Shown here piece by piece: positions 16,323 through 25,315 of a stretch of DNA of 64,000 nt. The stretch is from contig CBDDIF010000001.1 of the NCBI GenBank assembly GCA_965228785.1, positions 1,178,001-1,242,000 on the forward strand, written 5' to 3'. Source of the DNA: Hoeflea_A sp965228785 (lineage in GTDB: Bacteria > Pseudomonadota > Alphaproteobacteria > Rhizobiales > Rhizobiaceae). A program made the position numbers and the translations under genes. The stretch's first letter is position 1. Each line of letters opens with the position of its first letter. Under the pieces are notes generated by a model that saw only the letters and a list, made by a program, of their open reading frames with translations, did no database searches and had not been told where the DNA came from.

Positions 16323-17486
16323 GTGGATTTTCGACTCACTGATGATCAGAGATCTTTGCAGGAGGCGGCGCACCGTTATGCGCAGGGGGAACTGTCGGAT
16401 CTGGCCGCCGAACTGGAACGTGAATCAAAGCCCGTACCCAGGAAGTGGCTTGATCGCTATGCCGAGATGGGTTTCCTGGGCATCAATGTGCCCGAGCGCT
16501 ATGGCGGTCTCGGGCTCGGTAATCTCGAGGCCTTGCTCGTGGTCGAGGAGTTTGCAAAGGTCAGCTCGGCGGTTGCCTTTCCGGTATTCGAGAGCTGTGT
16601 CGGGCCGGTACGTGCGATTGAGCACTTTGCCGAAGAAAGCTTGAAGGAACGGGTGATCCCGAGGGTTTGCCGCGGTGAGCTGGTTGTGGCGATCGGCATG
16701 TCGGAACCAGATGCGGGAAGCGCTCTGACCGACCTGAAGACCAGTGCACGGATTGAAGGTGACCGCCTGATCTTGAATGGCTCCAAGCGCTGGTGCTCGG
16801 GGGGCGGCCATGCAGGAGGATACGTGATCTACTGCCGCTTGTCGGACGAACCAGGCGCCCGGGGTATCGGTGCGGTCTATGTTGAAAAGGATACGCCCGG
16901 ATTTACCTTCGGACCCCAGGAAGAACTGATGGGCTTCAGAGGCGTGCCATCCTCCGACCTTTACTTCGACTCCGTGGAGCTACCTCTAGACGCAATCATA
17001 GTACCGGCCGGTGGTTTCAAAAAGTTGATGGAGGCGTTCGATCTCGAGCGGTGCGGGAATGCGACAATGGCCCTTGGACAAGCGTCAGGCGCGCTTGAAG
17101 AGGTGCTTGCCTACGTGCAAGAGCGCATACAATTCGGTCGGCCGATCATCGAGTTTCAAGCCGTTCAGGTGAAGCTTGCCGAGATGAAGCTCAGGGTCGA
17201 GGCGGCGCGGCTTCTCATCCATCGCGCGGCGCAAAATGCCGAGGACGGTCTGCCTTCCATTTTGGACTCGTCGCTCGCCAAATGTTTCGCCAATGAGATT
17301 GCTCGAGAGGTTACGGGCGCCGCGGTGCAGCTCATGGGCGGCTATGGATATTCAAAGGAATATCCGATGGAGCGTCGCCTGAGGGACAGCTGGGGATGGG
17401 GGATCGCCGGCGGCGCGATAGATATCCAAAAAGTCAATATTGCCGCGGCCATGGTTGGACAGCGTTTTAACCAGAGAAGATCCTAG
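16323..17486 (+). CDS. Acyl-CoA dehydrogenase family protein lacking the usual catalytic Glu
   Basis: A 387-residue acyl-CoA dehydrogenase-fold flavoprotein starting at GTG with GGAGG 8 bases upstream. Family blocks include IGMSEPDAGSALTDLKT, WCSGGGHAGGY, ERIQFGRPIIEFQAVQVKLAEMK and VQLMGGYGYSKEYPMERRLRD. The C-terminal motif that normally reads YEGTSEIQ is replaced here by GIAGGAIDIQ, so the glutamate base is missing and a different residue must serve if it is a dehydrogenase. Such substitutions occur in some specialised FadE-type enzymes. It sits alone immediately downstream of operator E and is presumably controlled by the divergent IclR regulator. Confidence 0.85.
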   Translation: MDFRLTDDQRSLQEAAHRYAQGELSDLAAELERESKPVPRKWLDRYAEMGFLGINVPERYGGLGLGNLEALLVVEEFAKVSSAVAFPVFESCVGPVRAIEHFAEESLKERVIPRVCRGELVVAIGMSEPDAGSALTDLKTSARIEGDRLILNGSKRWCSGGGHAGGYVIYCRLSDEPGARGIGAVYVEKDTPGFTFGPQEELMGFRGVPSSDLYFDSVELPLDAIIVPAGGFKKLMEAFDLERCGNATMALGQASGALEEVLAYVQERIQFGRPIIEFQAVQVKLAEMKLRVEAARLLIHRAAQNAEDGLPSILDSSLAKCFANEIAREVTGAAVQLMGGYGYSKEYPMERRLRDSWGWGIAGGAIDIQKVNIAAAMVGQRFNQRRS

Positions 17487-17794
17487 CAGCAAACGATGAT
17501 GCAGTTGATGGATCCGACAGGAGCCGTTGGTTCGCCCCATATTGGCTGTGACGGAAGACAATCAGACAGGAGGCTTTGTTTGTCATGTTGCGATGAATGA
17601 CAAAAGCCCATTTATCGTGACACATTTTGTCCCACAAAACCCAACGAGAATAGTATTAAAGTCCTGTTTTAAAGCAAAAATATCTTCGCTCGAGTCCGAC
17701 CGGGGGCACCAACGGTACTCTGTCGTTTCTCGATTTTCGACCGTTGCGTTGAGATCCGTCGTGGATCGAGCTGCGCTTACTTGGCTATCGTAAC
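17487..17794 (+). other. Noncoding gap between convergent genes
   Basis: About 300 bases between the ends of two convergent genes. No convincing gene or U-tract terminator is visible. It holds TTTTGTCCCACAAAA (17625-17639, 6-base arms), a GACAAAA at 17600-17606 in inverted relation to it, and a weak inverted repeat CAACGGT/ACCGTTG (17710-17716 and 17740-17746). The TTTTGTC element also occurs as a perfect palindrome at 19490-19507. Confidence 0.4.
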
Positions 17795-19333
17795 CTAAGC
17801 ACCGCTGATGTTGCGTTCGGACCCGTCCTTCCAAAACCGTTCCCGGACAGCTTTGCGCTGGATTTTTCCGACGGGTGTACGGGGCAGGGGGTCCATCTGC
17901 ATGATGACCTGGCCGGGTTTTTTGTAAGAGCCGAGTTCGGATCTGCAGGCTTCGATGATTTCTTCCTCGGAAATGGCAGCGTCGTCGTTCAGGACGACTA
18001 CGGCAACGGGGATCTCGCCCCATCGCTCATGCGGCGCGGCCACGACGGCGACCTCGCGAACGCCGGCAAGGCTGGAAATGACGTTTTCCAGTTCAGCCGG
18101 CCAGATGTTGAAGCCGCCGGAGATGATCATGTCATCCTTGCGGTCGGTGAGATAGACGTAGCCATTCGTGTCGATCTTGCCGACGTCGCCGGAAAGGACC
18201 CAGCCATCGACAAGTCGCTGTCGGGTCAGTTCGGGTTCGTTGAGGATCTCTGATATCTGACCCTCGCACTTCAGAGCGATCTCGCCGATTTCACCGGGTG
18301 GGAGAGGGCGATTGTTTTCATCGCGAATCTCGATGGCGGAGTAGGGCATGACCTTGCCGACCGCCAGGAGTGGATTGGAACCTGGTACTTCACTGAACCA
18401 TTCGCTTGGGCCCATCCCGGCAACGGGCACGGATTCAGTCTGGCCGTAGAGCTGGTAGAGAACATCGCCGAAGAAATCACGGGCCTGTAACGCAGTGGCA
18501 GGCCTGATTGGAGCACCCGAGACCATGATCCCCTTCAACCCGGAAAAATCCTTCTTGCCCGAACACTTGGCGATCATGTCGCTGAGCATGGTGGGGACCG
18601 CGAATGTGAAGCCGCCGTATTTTTCAAGATGATCGGCAAAATTCTCAGGATCGAACCGGCGCACCAGGATGTTGCAGCCTCCGGCCAGCCACATCGGCAT
18701 GAAAAGATATCCCGACCCATGGGATATCGGACCGGCGTGCGTTGCGTAATCGCCAGCTTCGATGTTGGGAAAGAAGCAGGCCCAGTCACGGCAGGTTCGC
18801 ATCCACTGACGGTGTGAAAACTGCATGCCCTTCGACCGGCCTGTCGTGCCGCCGGAATGGCGGATCAGATGCGGGTCGTCCATGTCGATGGACAGATCCG
18901 GATCCTGGTCGGAGTGGCCGGCGAGCCATGTTTCATAGTCGTCGCCGCGAACGATGACATGTTCAAGTCCGTCGATCTCGTCTTTGAAATGCTCGACTTC
19001 GTGTGCATATTCCTGCGAAACGATGATCGCGCGGCAGTCGGTATGACTGATCATGTGGCCATGCGCGACTGCCGAGTTGCGACGGTAAAGAGGAACGCGC
19101 ACGACATTGGCAGCGGCGGCGGCGACAAAGAAATCCGATGCCTCCAGGCAATTGTCTTCCAGGACGGCTACCTTGTCGCCCGGTCGAAGGCCGATTTCAT
19201 GCAGGGCATTTGCCAACTGACAGCCCCGCTTCCAGGCTTGTTCGAAGGTCAGTTCGACATCGTCAGCTATGATGGCGGGCCGATTGCGATTGTACTCCAT
19301 TGCGCGGCGCATGGCCGAACGGACATCCAGCAT
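17795..19333 (-). CDS. AMP-dependent acyl-CoA ligase (FadD-like)
   Basis: A 512-residue ANL-superfamily ligase. The P-loop is present as SGGTTGRSKG, preceded by His where most members have Tyr or Phe plus Thr; this variant is noted but the Lys is intact. Further motifs are LYGQTESVP, the hinge DRKDDMIISGGFNIWP, and the C-terminal lysine in TPVGKIQRKAV. It should convert a carboxylic acid to acyl-CoA with ATP. The start at 19333 has GGGAGA 8 bases upstream. It is divergent from the flavin monooxygenase, and the two share a promoter gap with a clear palindrome. A role on the acid released after Baeyer-Villiger oxidation and hydrolysis is plausible. Confidence 0.9.
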   Translation of the reverse strand: MLDVRSAMRRAMEYNRNRPAIIADDVELTFEQAWKRGCQLANALHEIGLRPGDKVAVLEDNCLEASDFFVAAAAANVVRVPLYRRNSAVAHGHMISHTDCRAIIVSQEYAHEVEHFKDEIDGLEHVIVRGDDYETWLAGHSDQDPDLSIDMDDPHLIRHSGGTTGRSKGMQFSHRQWMRTCRDWACFFPNIEAGDYATHAGPISHGSGYLFMPMWLAGGCNILVRRFDPENFADHLEKYGGFTFAVPTMLSDMIAKCSGKKDFSGLKGIMVSGAPIRPATALQARDFFGDVLYQLYGQTESVPVAGMGPSEWFSEVPGSNPLLAVGKVMPYSAIEIRDENNRPLPPGEIGEIALKCEGQISEILNEPELTRQRLVDGWVLSGDVGKIDTNGYVYLTDRKDDMIISGGFNIWPAELENVISSLAGVREVAVVAAPHERWGEIPVAVVVLNDDAAISEEEIIEACRSELGSYKKPGQVIMQMDPLPRTPVGKIQRKAVRERFWKDGSERNISGA

Positions 19334-19489
19334 TTCGATTTCTCCCTGACCTGCGACCCGAGTTTGCCAGGCGCGACCACTTCCAGACGGTTGACCTCGA
19401 TCTTTGTTCTTCCCGGCGCATTCAAGACGCTACACCAAGAAGGTTTGAGCGTCACGAGAATATGAAACAATTGTCGTTGGTCAATAAAT

Positions 19490-19507
19490 TTTTGTCTTGC
19501 GACAAAA
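19490..19507 (+). promoter_or_regulatory. Palindrome TTTTGTC-TTGC-GACAAAA, ligase/monooxygenase divergent promoter
   Basis: A perfect inverted repeat with 7-base arms and a 4-base centre in the 350-base divergent gap (19334-19683). It is nested inside a looser outer repeat (CGTTGGTCA near 19475 and TGACAACG near 19528). It differs from the operators of both flanking IclR clusters, so a separate regulator not in this window is likely. No other feature was seen in the gap. Confidence 0.5.
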
Positions 19508-19683
19508 TATTTGCATGATAATGTGAATGACAACGAGTGTTCCGGCGGTATGGAATCCATCGTGCGGAAGGTTAGCCCGATCCCGGTTTTGCCGGACAAG
19601 CGGGTTCTGGATATCGACAAGGCGGACTTCGGAGTCGCTTCTCTTCCACGCAACCGAGCGTCTAGACGCGGGAGACAGCAACG

Positions 19684-21375
19684 TTGGAATTTGACTACGA
19701 CGCGATTGTCATCGGAGCCGGAGTCTGTGGAATATACCAGGCCTATCGGCTCGACAGGATGGGCGTGCGGTTCCTTGTCCTCGAGCAGGGCTCGGACGTT
19801 GGCGGAACGTGGTACTGGAACAGATACCCGGGCTGCCGCTTCGATTCCGAAAGCGAAACCTATGGATATTCGTTTTCTGAAGAGCTTTTGCGTGAGTGGG
19901 ACTGGTCGGAGCACTTTGCCCCGCGCGAAGAAACCGAGCGGTACCTGCAATACGTGGTCGACAAGTTCGATATCCGCCGACACATGCGTTTTAACAGCCG
20001 CTTGAATTCGGCGCACTGGGATGCCGACAAGTCCGGTTGGCGGATCACCACCGACGATGGTCAGGAGTTCTCGACTCGTTTTCTCATGACCGCCATTGGA
20101 TTGCTTTCGGCGCCGACCTTGCCCCGGTACGAAGGTGTCGAGAACTTCGAGGGGCTTTCATTCCACACCTATCATGCGCCCAGGGAGCCGGTGGATTTCG
20201 CCGGCAAAAGGGTTGCAGTGATCGGCACGGGTGCAACTGGGGTCCAGGTGATATCCGATATCGCCGACAAGGTCGGTAGCCTCACCGTTTTTCAACGGCG
20301 GCCGAACTGGTGTGCGCCTCTTCACAACACGCCGATAACCGAAAAGGAGATGCGGCAGATCAAGGACCGGTATTCTGAAATCTTCGAGCAATGCCGGAAT
20401 ACGCCGAGCGGTTTCTACCATGACATCGACCCTCGAAAAACGCTCGAGGTTTCGCCAACGGAGAGGGAGGCGTTCTGGGAGCAACTCTACGCGGCGCCGG
20501 GCTTCGGTGTATGGCTCGGCAATTTCAAGGACATGCTGACCGACCCCGAGGCCAATGCCGAGTTCTCCAAATATGTCGCCGAGAAAATAAGGCAGCGCGT
20601 CAACGATCCGGATGTCGCCGAAAAACTCGTTCCGAAAGACCACGGATTTGGAACGCGTCGCGTTCCCATGGAGACGAACTATTACGAAGTCTTCAATCGG
20701 GACAATGTGTTGCTCGTCGATATCGGTGAGACTCCGATCGAGCGGGTTACGTCGTCCGGCATCAGGACGAACAACGAAGACTTTGCGTTTGATATCATCA
20801 TCTATGCGACCGGATTCGATGCTGTTACCGGGGCATTCGATAAAATCGATATCGTCGGAAAAGACGGCGTCAGGCTGAAAGATAAATGGGAAGATGGGCC
20901 ACGGACTGCGTTTGGCCTCTCCGTACACGGGTTCCCCAATCTTCTGACTCTGGCTGGACCGCAAAGCGGATCTGTCGCAACCAACTTTCCGCGCGGGATC
21001 GAGGAAGCTGTCGACTGGTGCTCTGACTTTCTCGGATATCTCTTCGATAATGACGTCAACTGTTTCCACGCAAGGAGAGAGGCGGAAGTGTCATGGGTCC
21101 GGCAAGTGCAGGATATGTCCGAGCGAATCCTGTTCGGAAAAGAGCAGTCCTGGTTCACCGGATACAACTCGAATGTCGACCGAAAATATCGCAATCGATG
21201 CCTGATCTATGCCGGTGGGCAACTCCGATTCCGTGCATTCCTGAAGGAGGAGAAGGAAGGCGGGTATCCAAGCTTTGAGCTTCGAAACGGCACCGGATCC
21301 AGCGGCTTGGCGCCCGGCACGGAGCCTGACAGCGAAAGGCCGGCGATCAATGATGGGGTCGACGTATCCGGCTGA
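19684..21375 (+). CDS. FAD-dependent monooxygenase, Baeyer-Villiger type
   Basis: A 563-residue class B flavin monooxygenase. The FAD Rossmann motif GAGVCG is at 11-16, GGTWYWNRYPG at 40-50, and the NADPH Rossmann motif GTGATG at 181-186. The Baeyer-Villiger fingerprint FxGxxxHxxxW(P/D) appears as FEGLSFH-TYH-AP (155-166), so the His is present but the Trp is Ala. Enzymes of this class insert oxygen next to a ketone to form an ester or lactone. The start is TTG at 19684, supported by GGAGA 8 bases upstream; no in-frame ATG sits nearby. It leads an operon with a Liv-type importer. Confidence 0.87.
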   Translation: MEFDYDAIVIGAGVCGIYQAYRLDRMGVRFLVLEQGSDVGGTWYWNRYPGCRFDSESETYGYSFSEELLREWDWSEHFAPREETERYLQYVVDKFDIRRHMRFNSRLNSAHWDADKSGWRITTDDGQEFSTRFLMTAIGLLSAPTLPRYEGVENFEGLSFHTYHAPREPVDFAGKRVAVIGTGATGVQVISDIADKVGSLTVFQRRPNWCAPLHNTPITEKEMRQIKDRYSEIFEQCRNTPSGFYHDIDPRKTLEVSPTEREAFWEQLYAAPGFGVWLGNFKDMLTDPEANAEFSKYVAEKIRQRVNDPDVAEKLVPKDHGFGTRRVPMETNYYEVFNRDNVLLVDIGETPIERVTSSGIRTNNEDFAFDIIIYATGFDAVTGAFDKIDIVGKDGVRLKDKWEDGPRTAFGLSVHGFPNLLTLAGPQSGSVATNFPRGIEEAVDWCSDFLGYLFDNDVNCFHARREAEVSWVRQVQDMSERILFGKEQSWFTGYNSNVDRKYRNRCLIYAGGQLRFRAFLKEEKEGGYPSFELRNGTGSSGLAPGTEPDSERPAINDGVDVSG

Positions 21376-21456
21376 CGTTGGTGAACCCCTTTGCTGGTCT
21401 GTTGGCCGGTGCAATGCAGCCAACCCGAAGAAATTCACAGGACAGGGAGGAAGACG

Positions 21457-22689
21457 ATGAAAAACAGATCTGAATTTGGCGAGGTTGCATCGCGAGCGAA
21501 CGGCCTGGTCATCGGCCTGGCGGTTGCTTTGGCACTCGGGGCCTCGTCCACCGCGGTGGCGTTTCAGGATGAGGGAACAATCCGGATCGGAATGCTTGAA
21601 TCGCTGACCGGCGGCGCTGCGCCCTACGGCGTTCCCGGTGCCCGCGGTACGATATTGGCGTTTGAGGAAGCCAATGCCGCTGGTGGCATCGAAATCGATG
21701 GGCAGAAAGTCAAGATCGAGGTGGTCGGAGGCGGCGAACTGGGTTCCGACGGCGGCCTCGATCCGGCAAAGGCCATCGCGACCCTCAAGGGGCTGGTGTA
21801 TGACGACCAGGTGTTGATGGTCAAAGGGCCGACAACGTCGACCATTGCAGAAGCGACATTCAACTATCTCAAGGAACTTGATTCCGACAGCAACGGGCTG
21901 ATCGTCCATTCTTCCTCGGCCGGCGCGCCCGGCCTCGGCGAAATCAGCGATTGGGGTTTTCGCAATTCCTTTGCCGAGTCCTATGCACTTGGCTTCCTGG
22001 CGGACAAGGTGGTTGGCCATACGGGAGCCAAGACCGCCGGTATCTATCACCTGACGGACAATCCGTATTTTCCGGCCATTTCGGAATTGATGAAGCAGGA
22101 GCTCACCGATCGTGGCGTCGAGGTCAAGGTGGTGGTGACCGGATTGTCAAAGGACTCGGATTTCTCCCGCCAGGTCAATGAACTGCGTGCTGCCGATCCC
22201 GACATCGTCTATGTGTCGGCCGACAATCAGCGCGGCATCGGGTTCATGAAAGAAGCCTTCCGCCGCCGGCTGCAACCGGATGCGTTTGTCGGCGGCATAT
22301 CGCAACTGGTGCCCGATACCATCAAATCCGGCGGCGAAGCCACGGAAGGCATGCTGATGGTCGGATCCTACGACGACAAGGGCGATTCGATCGTCGAATT
22401 CGGCAAGAAGTTCAAGGACCGTTGGGGCGATGACATCAATCTCTTCTCGGTCAACGGCTACGAAGCCGGGCAGTTGATCATAGCCGCACTGGAAATGTCC
22501 GGGATCAAGAACAGCAGGGAAACGCTGCAAGAGGATCGCGCCAAGCTTCGAGATGCCTACGGAAAGGTCTCCATCGACAGCATCAGCGGTTATCCGGTCG
22601 CGTTCAACGATGTTCACGACACGCCCAAGGCCGGCGTGATCCTGACGATCCGGGATGGGGCGTTCGGCGCCTGGCAGCCGAACCAGTAA
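21457..22689 (+). CDS. ABC transporter substrate-binding protein (Liv/amide type)
   Basis: A 410-residue periplasmic binding protein of the type 1 fold (Leu/Ile/Val-binding family). GGGAGG lies 6 bases before the ATG at 21457. The signal region follows a short charged N-terminus (LVIGLAVALALGASSTAVA, cleavage near AFQ). Mature motifs include IRIGMLESLTGGAAPYGVPGARG and EEANAAGGIEIDG. It captures the substrate for the four following transporter genes. Members near monooxygenases often import amides, aromatic acids or other small organics, so the Liv label describes family and not ligand. It begins 82 bases after the monooxygenase stop. Confidence 0.92.
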   Translation: MKNRSEFGEVASRANGLVIGLAVALALGASSTAVAFQDEGTIRIGMLESLTGGAAPYGVPGARGTILAFEEANAAGGIEIDGQKVKIEVVGGGELGSDGGLDPAKAIATLKGLVYDDQVLMVKGPTTSTIAEATFNYLKELDSDSNGLIVHSSSAGAPGLGEISDWGFRNSFAESYALGFLADKVVGHTGAKTAGIYHLTDNPYFPAISELMKQELTDRGVEVKVVVTGLSKDSDFSRQVNELRAADPDIVYVSADNQRGIGFMKEAFRRRLQPDAFVGGISQLVPDTIKSGGEATEGMLMVGSYDDKGDSIVEFGKKFKDRWGDDINLFSVNGYEAGQLIIAALEMSGIKNSRETLQEDRAKLRDAYGKVSIDSISGYPVAFNDVHDTPKAGVILTIRDGAFGAWQPNQ

Positions 22690-22718
22690 GCGCGTCGCTT
22701 CCGCAGCGGAGTTGAGCG

Positions 22719-23627
22719 ATGATAGTGCTGGAGTATGCGATCAGCGGCCTCCTGTTCGGGGCCACCTATTCGCTCGTCGCAATCGGCTTCACGCTCATCT
22801 TCGGTGTTCTCAACCGCTTCAACATCGCCCATGGAGCGACATTGATGGTGGCGGCCTTTGCGGGCGCCACCATTTCGATCCTGCTGGGCGGCGCCGACAG
22901 CTACCTTGTTCTGATACTGGCGTTTGTCGGATCGGTCGTCACCGGGACGCTGGTCGGACTGCTTGTCCGTCTGGTGGCCTTCGTTCCGCTGAGAAACGCC
23001 GCCGCACTCTCTCCGTTTGTGACCAGCGCGGCGGTTGCGCTCATTCTTGAAGAACTGTTTCTGCATCTCACGCAGCAGGTTCCCATTTACTCGATCGAAG
23101 TCACGGAATTCCCCAGCCCGCTTGAAAACCTGGCGTTTTTTGTCGGTGATCTGTATATCCGCGGCGCCTATCTCGTGATCTTCATTGCCGCCCTGATGAT
23201 CATGGCGCTGCTACATTGGTGGCTCAACCACACCAAGAGCGGGTTGGCCATTCGTGCCGTCGAGGAGAACCCGGACGCGGCATGGCTGATGGGCATCAAC
23301 GGCCGCCGCGTCGAGATTACGGTGTTCGCTGCGGCGTCCGCCATCGCTGGTGCCGCCGGATGCCTGATCGGTGTCGCCTACGGAACCGTCAGCCCCTTCC
23401 TGGGCTCGAATCTCCTGTTGGTCAGTTTCGTGGTCCTGGTCCTGGCCGGCATCGGCAGCGTTCGGGGAGCCATGATCTGCGGGCTCTTTGTCGGTGTCAT
23501 AGAAACCGTGACCGCCGGTACGATTTCCGCCGAAACAAAGGAAGCCGTTCTTTTCATTATACTGTTTGCCGTTCTTGTCATTCGACCGCAGGGCATATTT
23601 GCCGGCACGGCTTCCACGCGAGACTGA
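22719..23627 (+). CDS. Branched-chain-type ABC transporter permease (LivH family)
   Basis: A 302-residue inner-membrane permease with about eight hydrophobic segments. The opening IGFTLIFGVLNRFNIAHGATLM and the later VEENPDAAWLMGINGRRVE (an EAA-like coupling loop) are typical of LivH. It pairs with the LivM-type subunit encoded 2 bases downstream to form the translocation pore for the substrate delivered by the binding protein at 21457. The gap from the binding-protein gene is 29 bases. Nothing unusual was noted. Confidence 0.92.
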   Translation: MIVLEYAISGLLFGATYSLVAIGFTLIFGVLNRFNIAHGATLMVAAFAGATISILLGGADSYLVLILAFVGSVVTGTLVGLLVRLVAFVPLRNAAALSPFVTSAAVALILEELFLHLTQQVPIYSIEVTEFPSPLENLAFFVGDLYIRGAYLVIFIAALMIMALLHWWLNHTKSGLAIRAVEENPDAAWLMGINGRRVEITVFAAASAIAGAAGCLIGVAYGTVSPFLGSNLLLVSFVVLVLAGIGSVRGAMICGLFVGVIETVTAGTISAETKEAVLFIILFAVLVIRPQGIFAGTASTRD

Positions 23628-23629
23628 CC

Positions 23630-24556
23630 ATGGCCTATTTGACCGCGCTTTTTGAAATCTCCGGTCTCAACATTCTCCTGGCCCTCAGTGTCTTTGCCAC
23701 GCTCATGGTCGGACAATTTTCCCTGGCGCAGGTTGGCTTCTGGTCCATCGGTGCCTTTGTCACGGCGATGCTCACGACGATGTACGGATATGCGCTGTTC
23801 CCGGCGCTGGCCGTTTCAGGTGTTCTCTGCGCCATCGTCGGCATTGCCTTGGGCTATCCGTGCCTGCGCATCAGGGGCATCTATCTGACCCTGGCGACGG
23901 TTGCCTTCACGGAGGTCGTCCGCGTGTTTTTCAGCAACCTTCATCACCAGGTCGAGATCGACGGTCAAATGGTCGGGCCCGCGGGGGCGCTTGGCTTTCG
24001 CGGTGTCGACGTGATCGCAGCGTGGCCCGAAATATTTGCGGTCGTCATCATTGTGGTCGGGCTGTTCTTCTGGATCGAACGATCACGGATCGGATTATCG
24101 GCAAACGCGATCCGGGAAGACGAAACCGCTGCGGCGGCCATGGGCATCAATGTCGTGCTGGTGAAGGTCTCGATGTTTGCGTTCGGCGCCGCGGTCGCCG
24201 GTGTCGGGGGCGGTCTCTACGCCTCATTCTCTTCCTTCGTCCTGGCATCGAATTTCAGCTTCCACCTGGCGCTGATCTCCATATTCTACGTGGCGGTTGG
24301 AGGGATGTATCGGTTCTACGGACCGATCGTCGGCGCCGTCCTGTTGACGGCGTTGCCCGAATTCTTCCGCTTTGCCACCGATTACCGGATGATCCTCTAC
24401 GGCGTAGTGGTGCTCATCGTCGTTGCTGCCTTTCCCCGCGGGATCGTCGACGAAATATTGTATCGATTGGACGAAAGACGCGAACGCAAACGCGTGAAGG
24501 ACGCACAAAACGCTTCTGCTGCGGCGCAATCTTCGGCAGTCGGAACCGAGGGCTGA
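23630..24556 (+). CDS. Branched-chain-type ABC transporter permease (LivM family)
   Basis: A 308-residue permease whose start is the ATG at 23630, right after the LivH stop. Longer upstream frames lie inside livH and are not used. Hydrophobic segments alternate with the LivM-like blocks FSLAQVGFWSIGAFVTA and IRGIYLTLATVAFTEVVRV, and the coupling loop IREDETAAAAMGINVVLVK is clear. The C-terminus is charged (RLDERRERKRVK), as expected for a cytoplasmic tail. It forms the heterodimeric pore with LivH. Confidence 0.92.
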   Translation: MAYLTALFEISGLNILLALSVFATLMVGQFSLAQVGFWSIGAFVTAMLTTMYGYALFPALAVSGVLCAIVGIALGYPCLRIRGIYLTLATVAFTEVVRVFFSNLHHQVEIDGQMVGPAGALGFRGVDVIAAWPEIFAVVIIVVGLFFWIERSRIGLSANAIREDETAAAAMGINVVLVKVSMFAFGAAVAGVGGGLYASFSSFVLASNFSFHLALISIFYVAVGGMYRFYGPIVGAVLLTALPEFFRFATDYRMILYGVVVLIVVAAFPRGIVDEILYRLDERRERKRVKDAQNASAAAQSSAVGTEG

Positions 24557-24559
24557 CGG

Positions 24560-25315
24560 GTGTTTTCGGTGGTGGAACTCAGCAAATCGTTCGGCGGTCT
24601 GAAGGCGTTGGACCAACTTGAATTCGATCTCTCTGCTGGCGAAGTCATGGGACTTATCGGTCCGAACGGGTCCGGGAAGACGACGACCATCAACGTCATC
24701 ACCGGAATATTTCCAGCAACGCATGGAACCGTGCGACTGGACGACCGTGATCTGACCAACTGGCGGTCGGACCGGGTCGCCAAGGCTGGTATTGCCCGAA
24801 CTTTCCAGAATTTGAGGCTGTTCGGACGGCACACGGTTCGCAACAACATCCGCTCCGCGCAGACACTGCTTTGCAAATCTCTGATCTCGCGCTTGAGCGC
24901 AATACCAACGGCGGAAGAACGGCGATTGTCAGATGAAGCGGATGCGCTTCTTGATCAGTTTCAATTGACGGAGCTCGGCAAGCGCACCGCCGACTCTCTG
25001 TCCTATGGCGAGCGTAAGCGGCTGGAGATGGCCCGGGCTCTGGCGATGCGTCCGCGCGTGCTGTTGCTCGATGAACCGGCTGCCGGCATGAACCCAACGG
25101 AGCTCGAGTGGCTTGCTGACACCATTCTGCATTTGCGTTCCACCGGCTTGGCGATCATCCTTGTTGAACATCACATGAAGCTGGTCATGCGCATTTGCGA
25201 CCGGATCACCGTGTTGAATTTCGGCCGCAAGATCGCCGAGGGGACGCCGGGCGAGGTCTCGCGCGACAAGGACGTGATCACGGCCTATCTTGGCGAGGCC
25301 GAAGACGATGATTGA
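24560..25315 (+). CDS. ABC transporter ATP-binding protein (LivG family)
   Basis: A 251-residue ATPase starting at GTG 3 bases after livM. The Walker A motif is GPNGSGKTT, the LivG insertion GIARTFQNLRLF follows, the signature is LSYGERKRLEMARAL, and Walker B is VLLLDEPAAGMNP. It powers import together with LivF. The 3' end overlaps the livF start. The GTG start gives a product that begins right at the first beta strand (VVELSKSFGG). Confidence 0.92.
   Translation: MFSVVELSKSFGGLKALDQLEFDLSAGEVMGLIGPNGSGKTTTINVITGIFPATHGTVRLDDRDLTNWRSDRVAKAGIARTFQNLRLFGRHTVRNNIRSAQTLLCKSLISRLSAIPTAEERRLSDEADALLDQFQLTELGKRTADSLSYGERKRLEMARALAMRPRVLLLDEPAAGMNPTELEWLADTILHLRSTGLAIILVEHHMKLVMRICDRITVLNFGRKIAEGTPGEVSRDKDVITAYLGEAEDDD

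Noticed and set aside
17527..17793. Possible 88-residue small protein in the convergent gap
   Set aside because: Atypical composition, no start context and no domain; the gap is better explained as noncoding.
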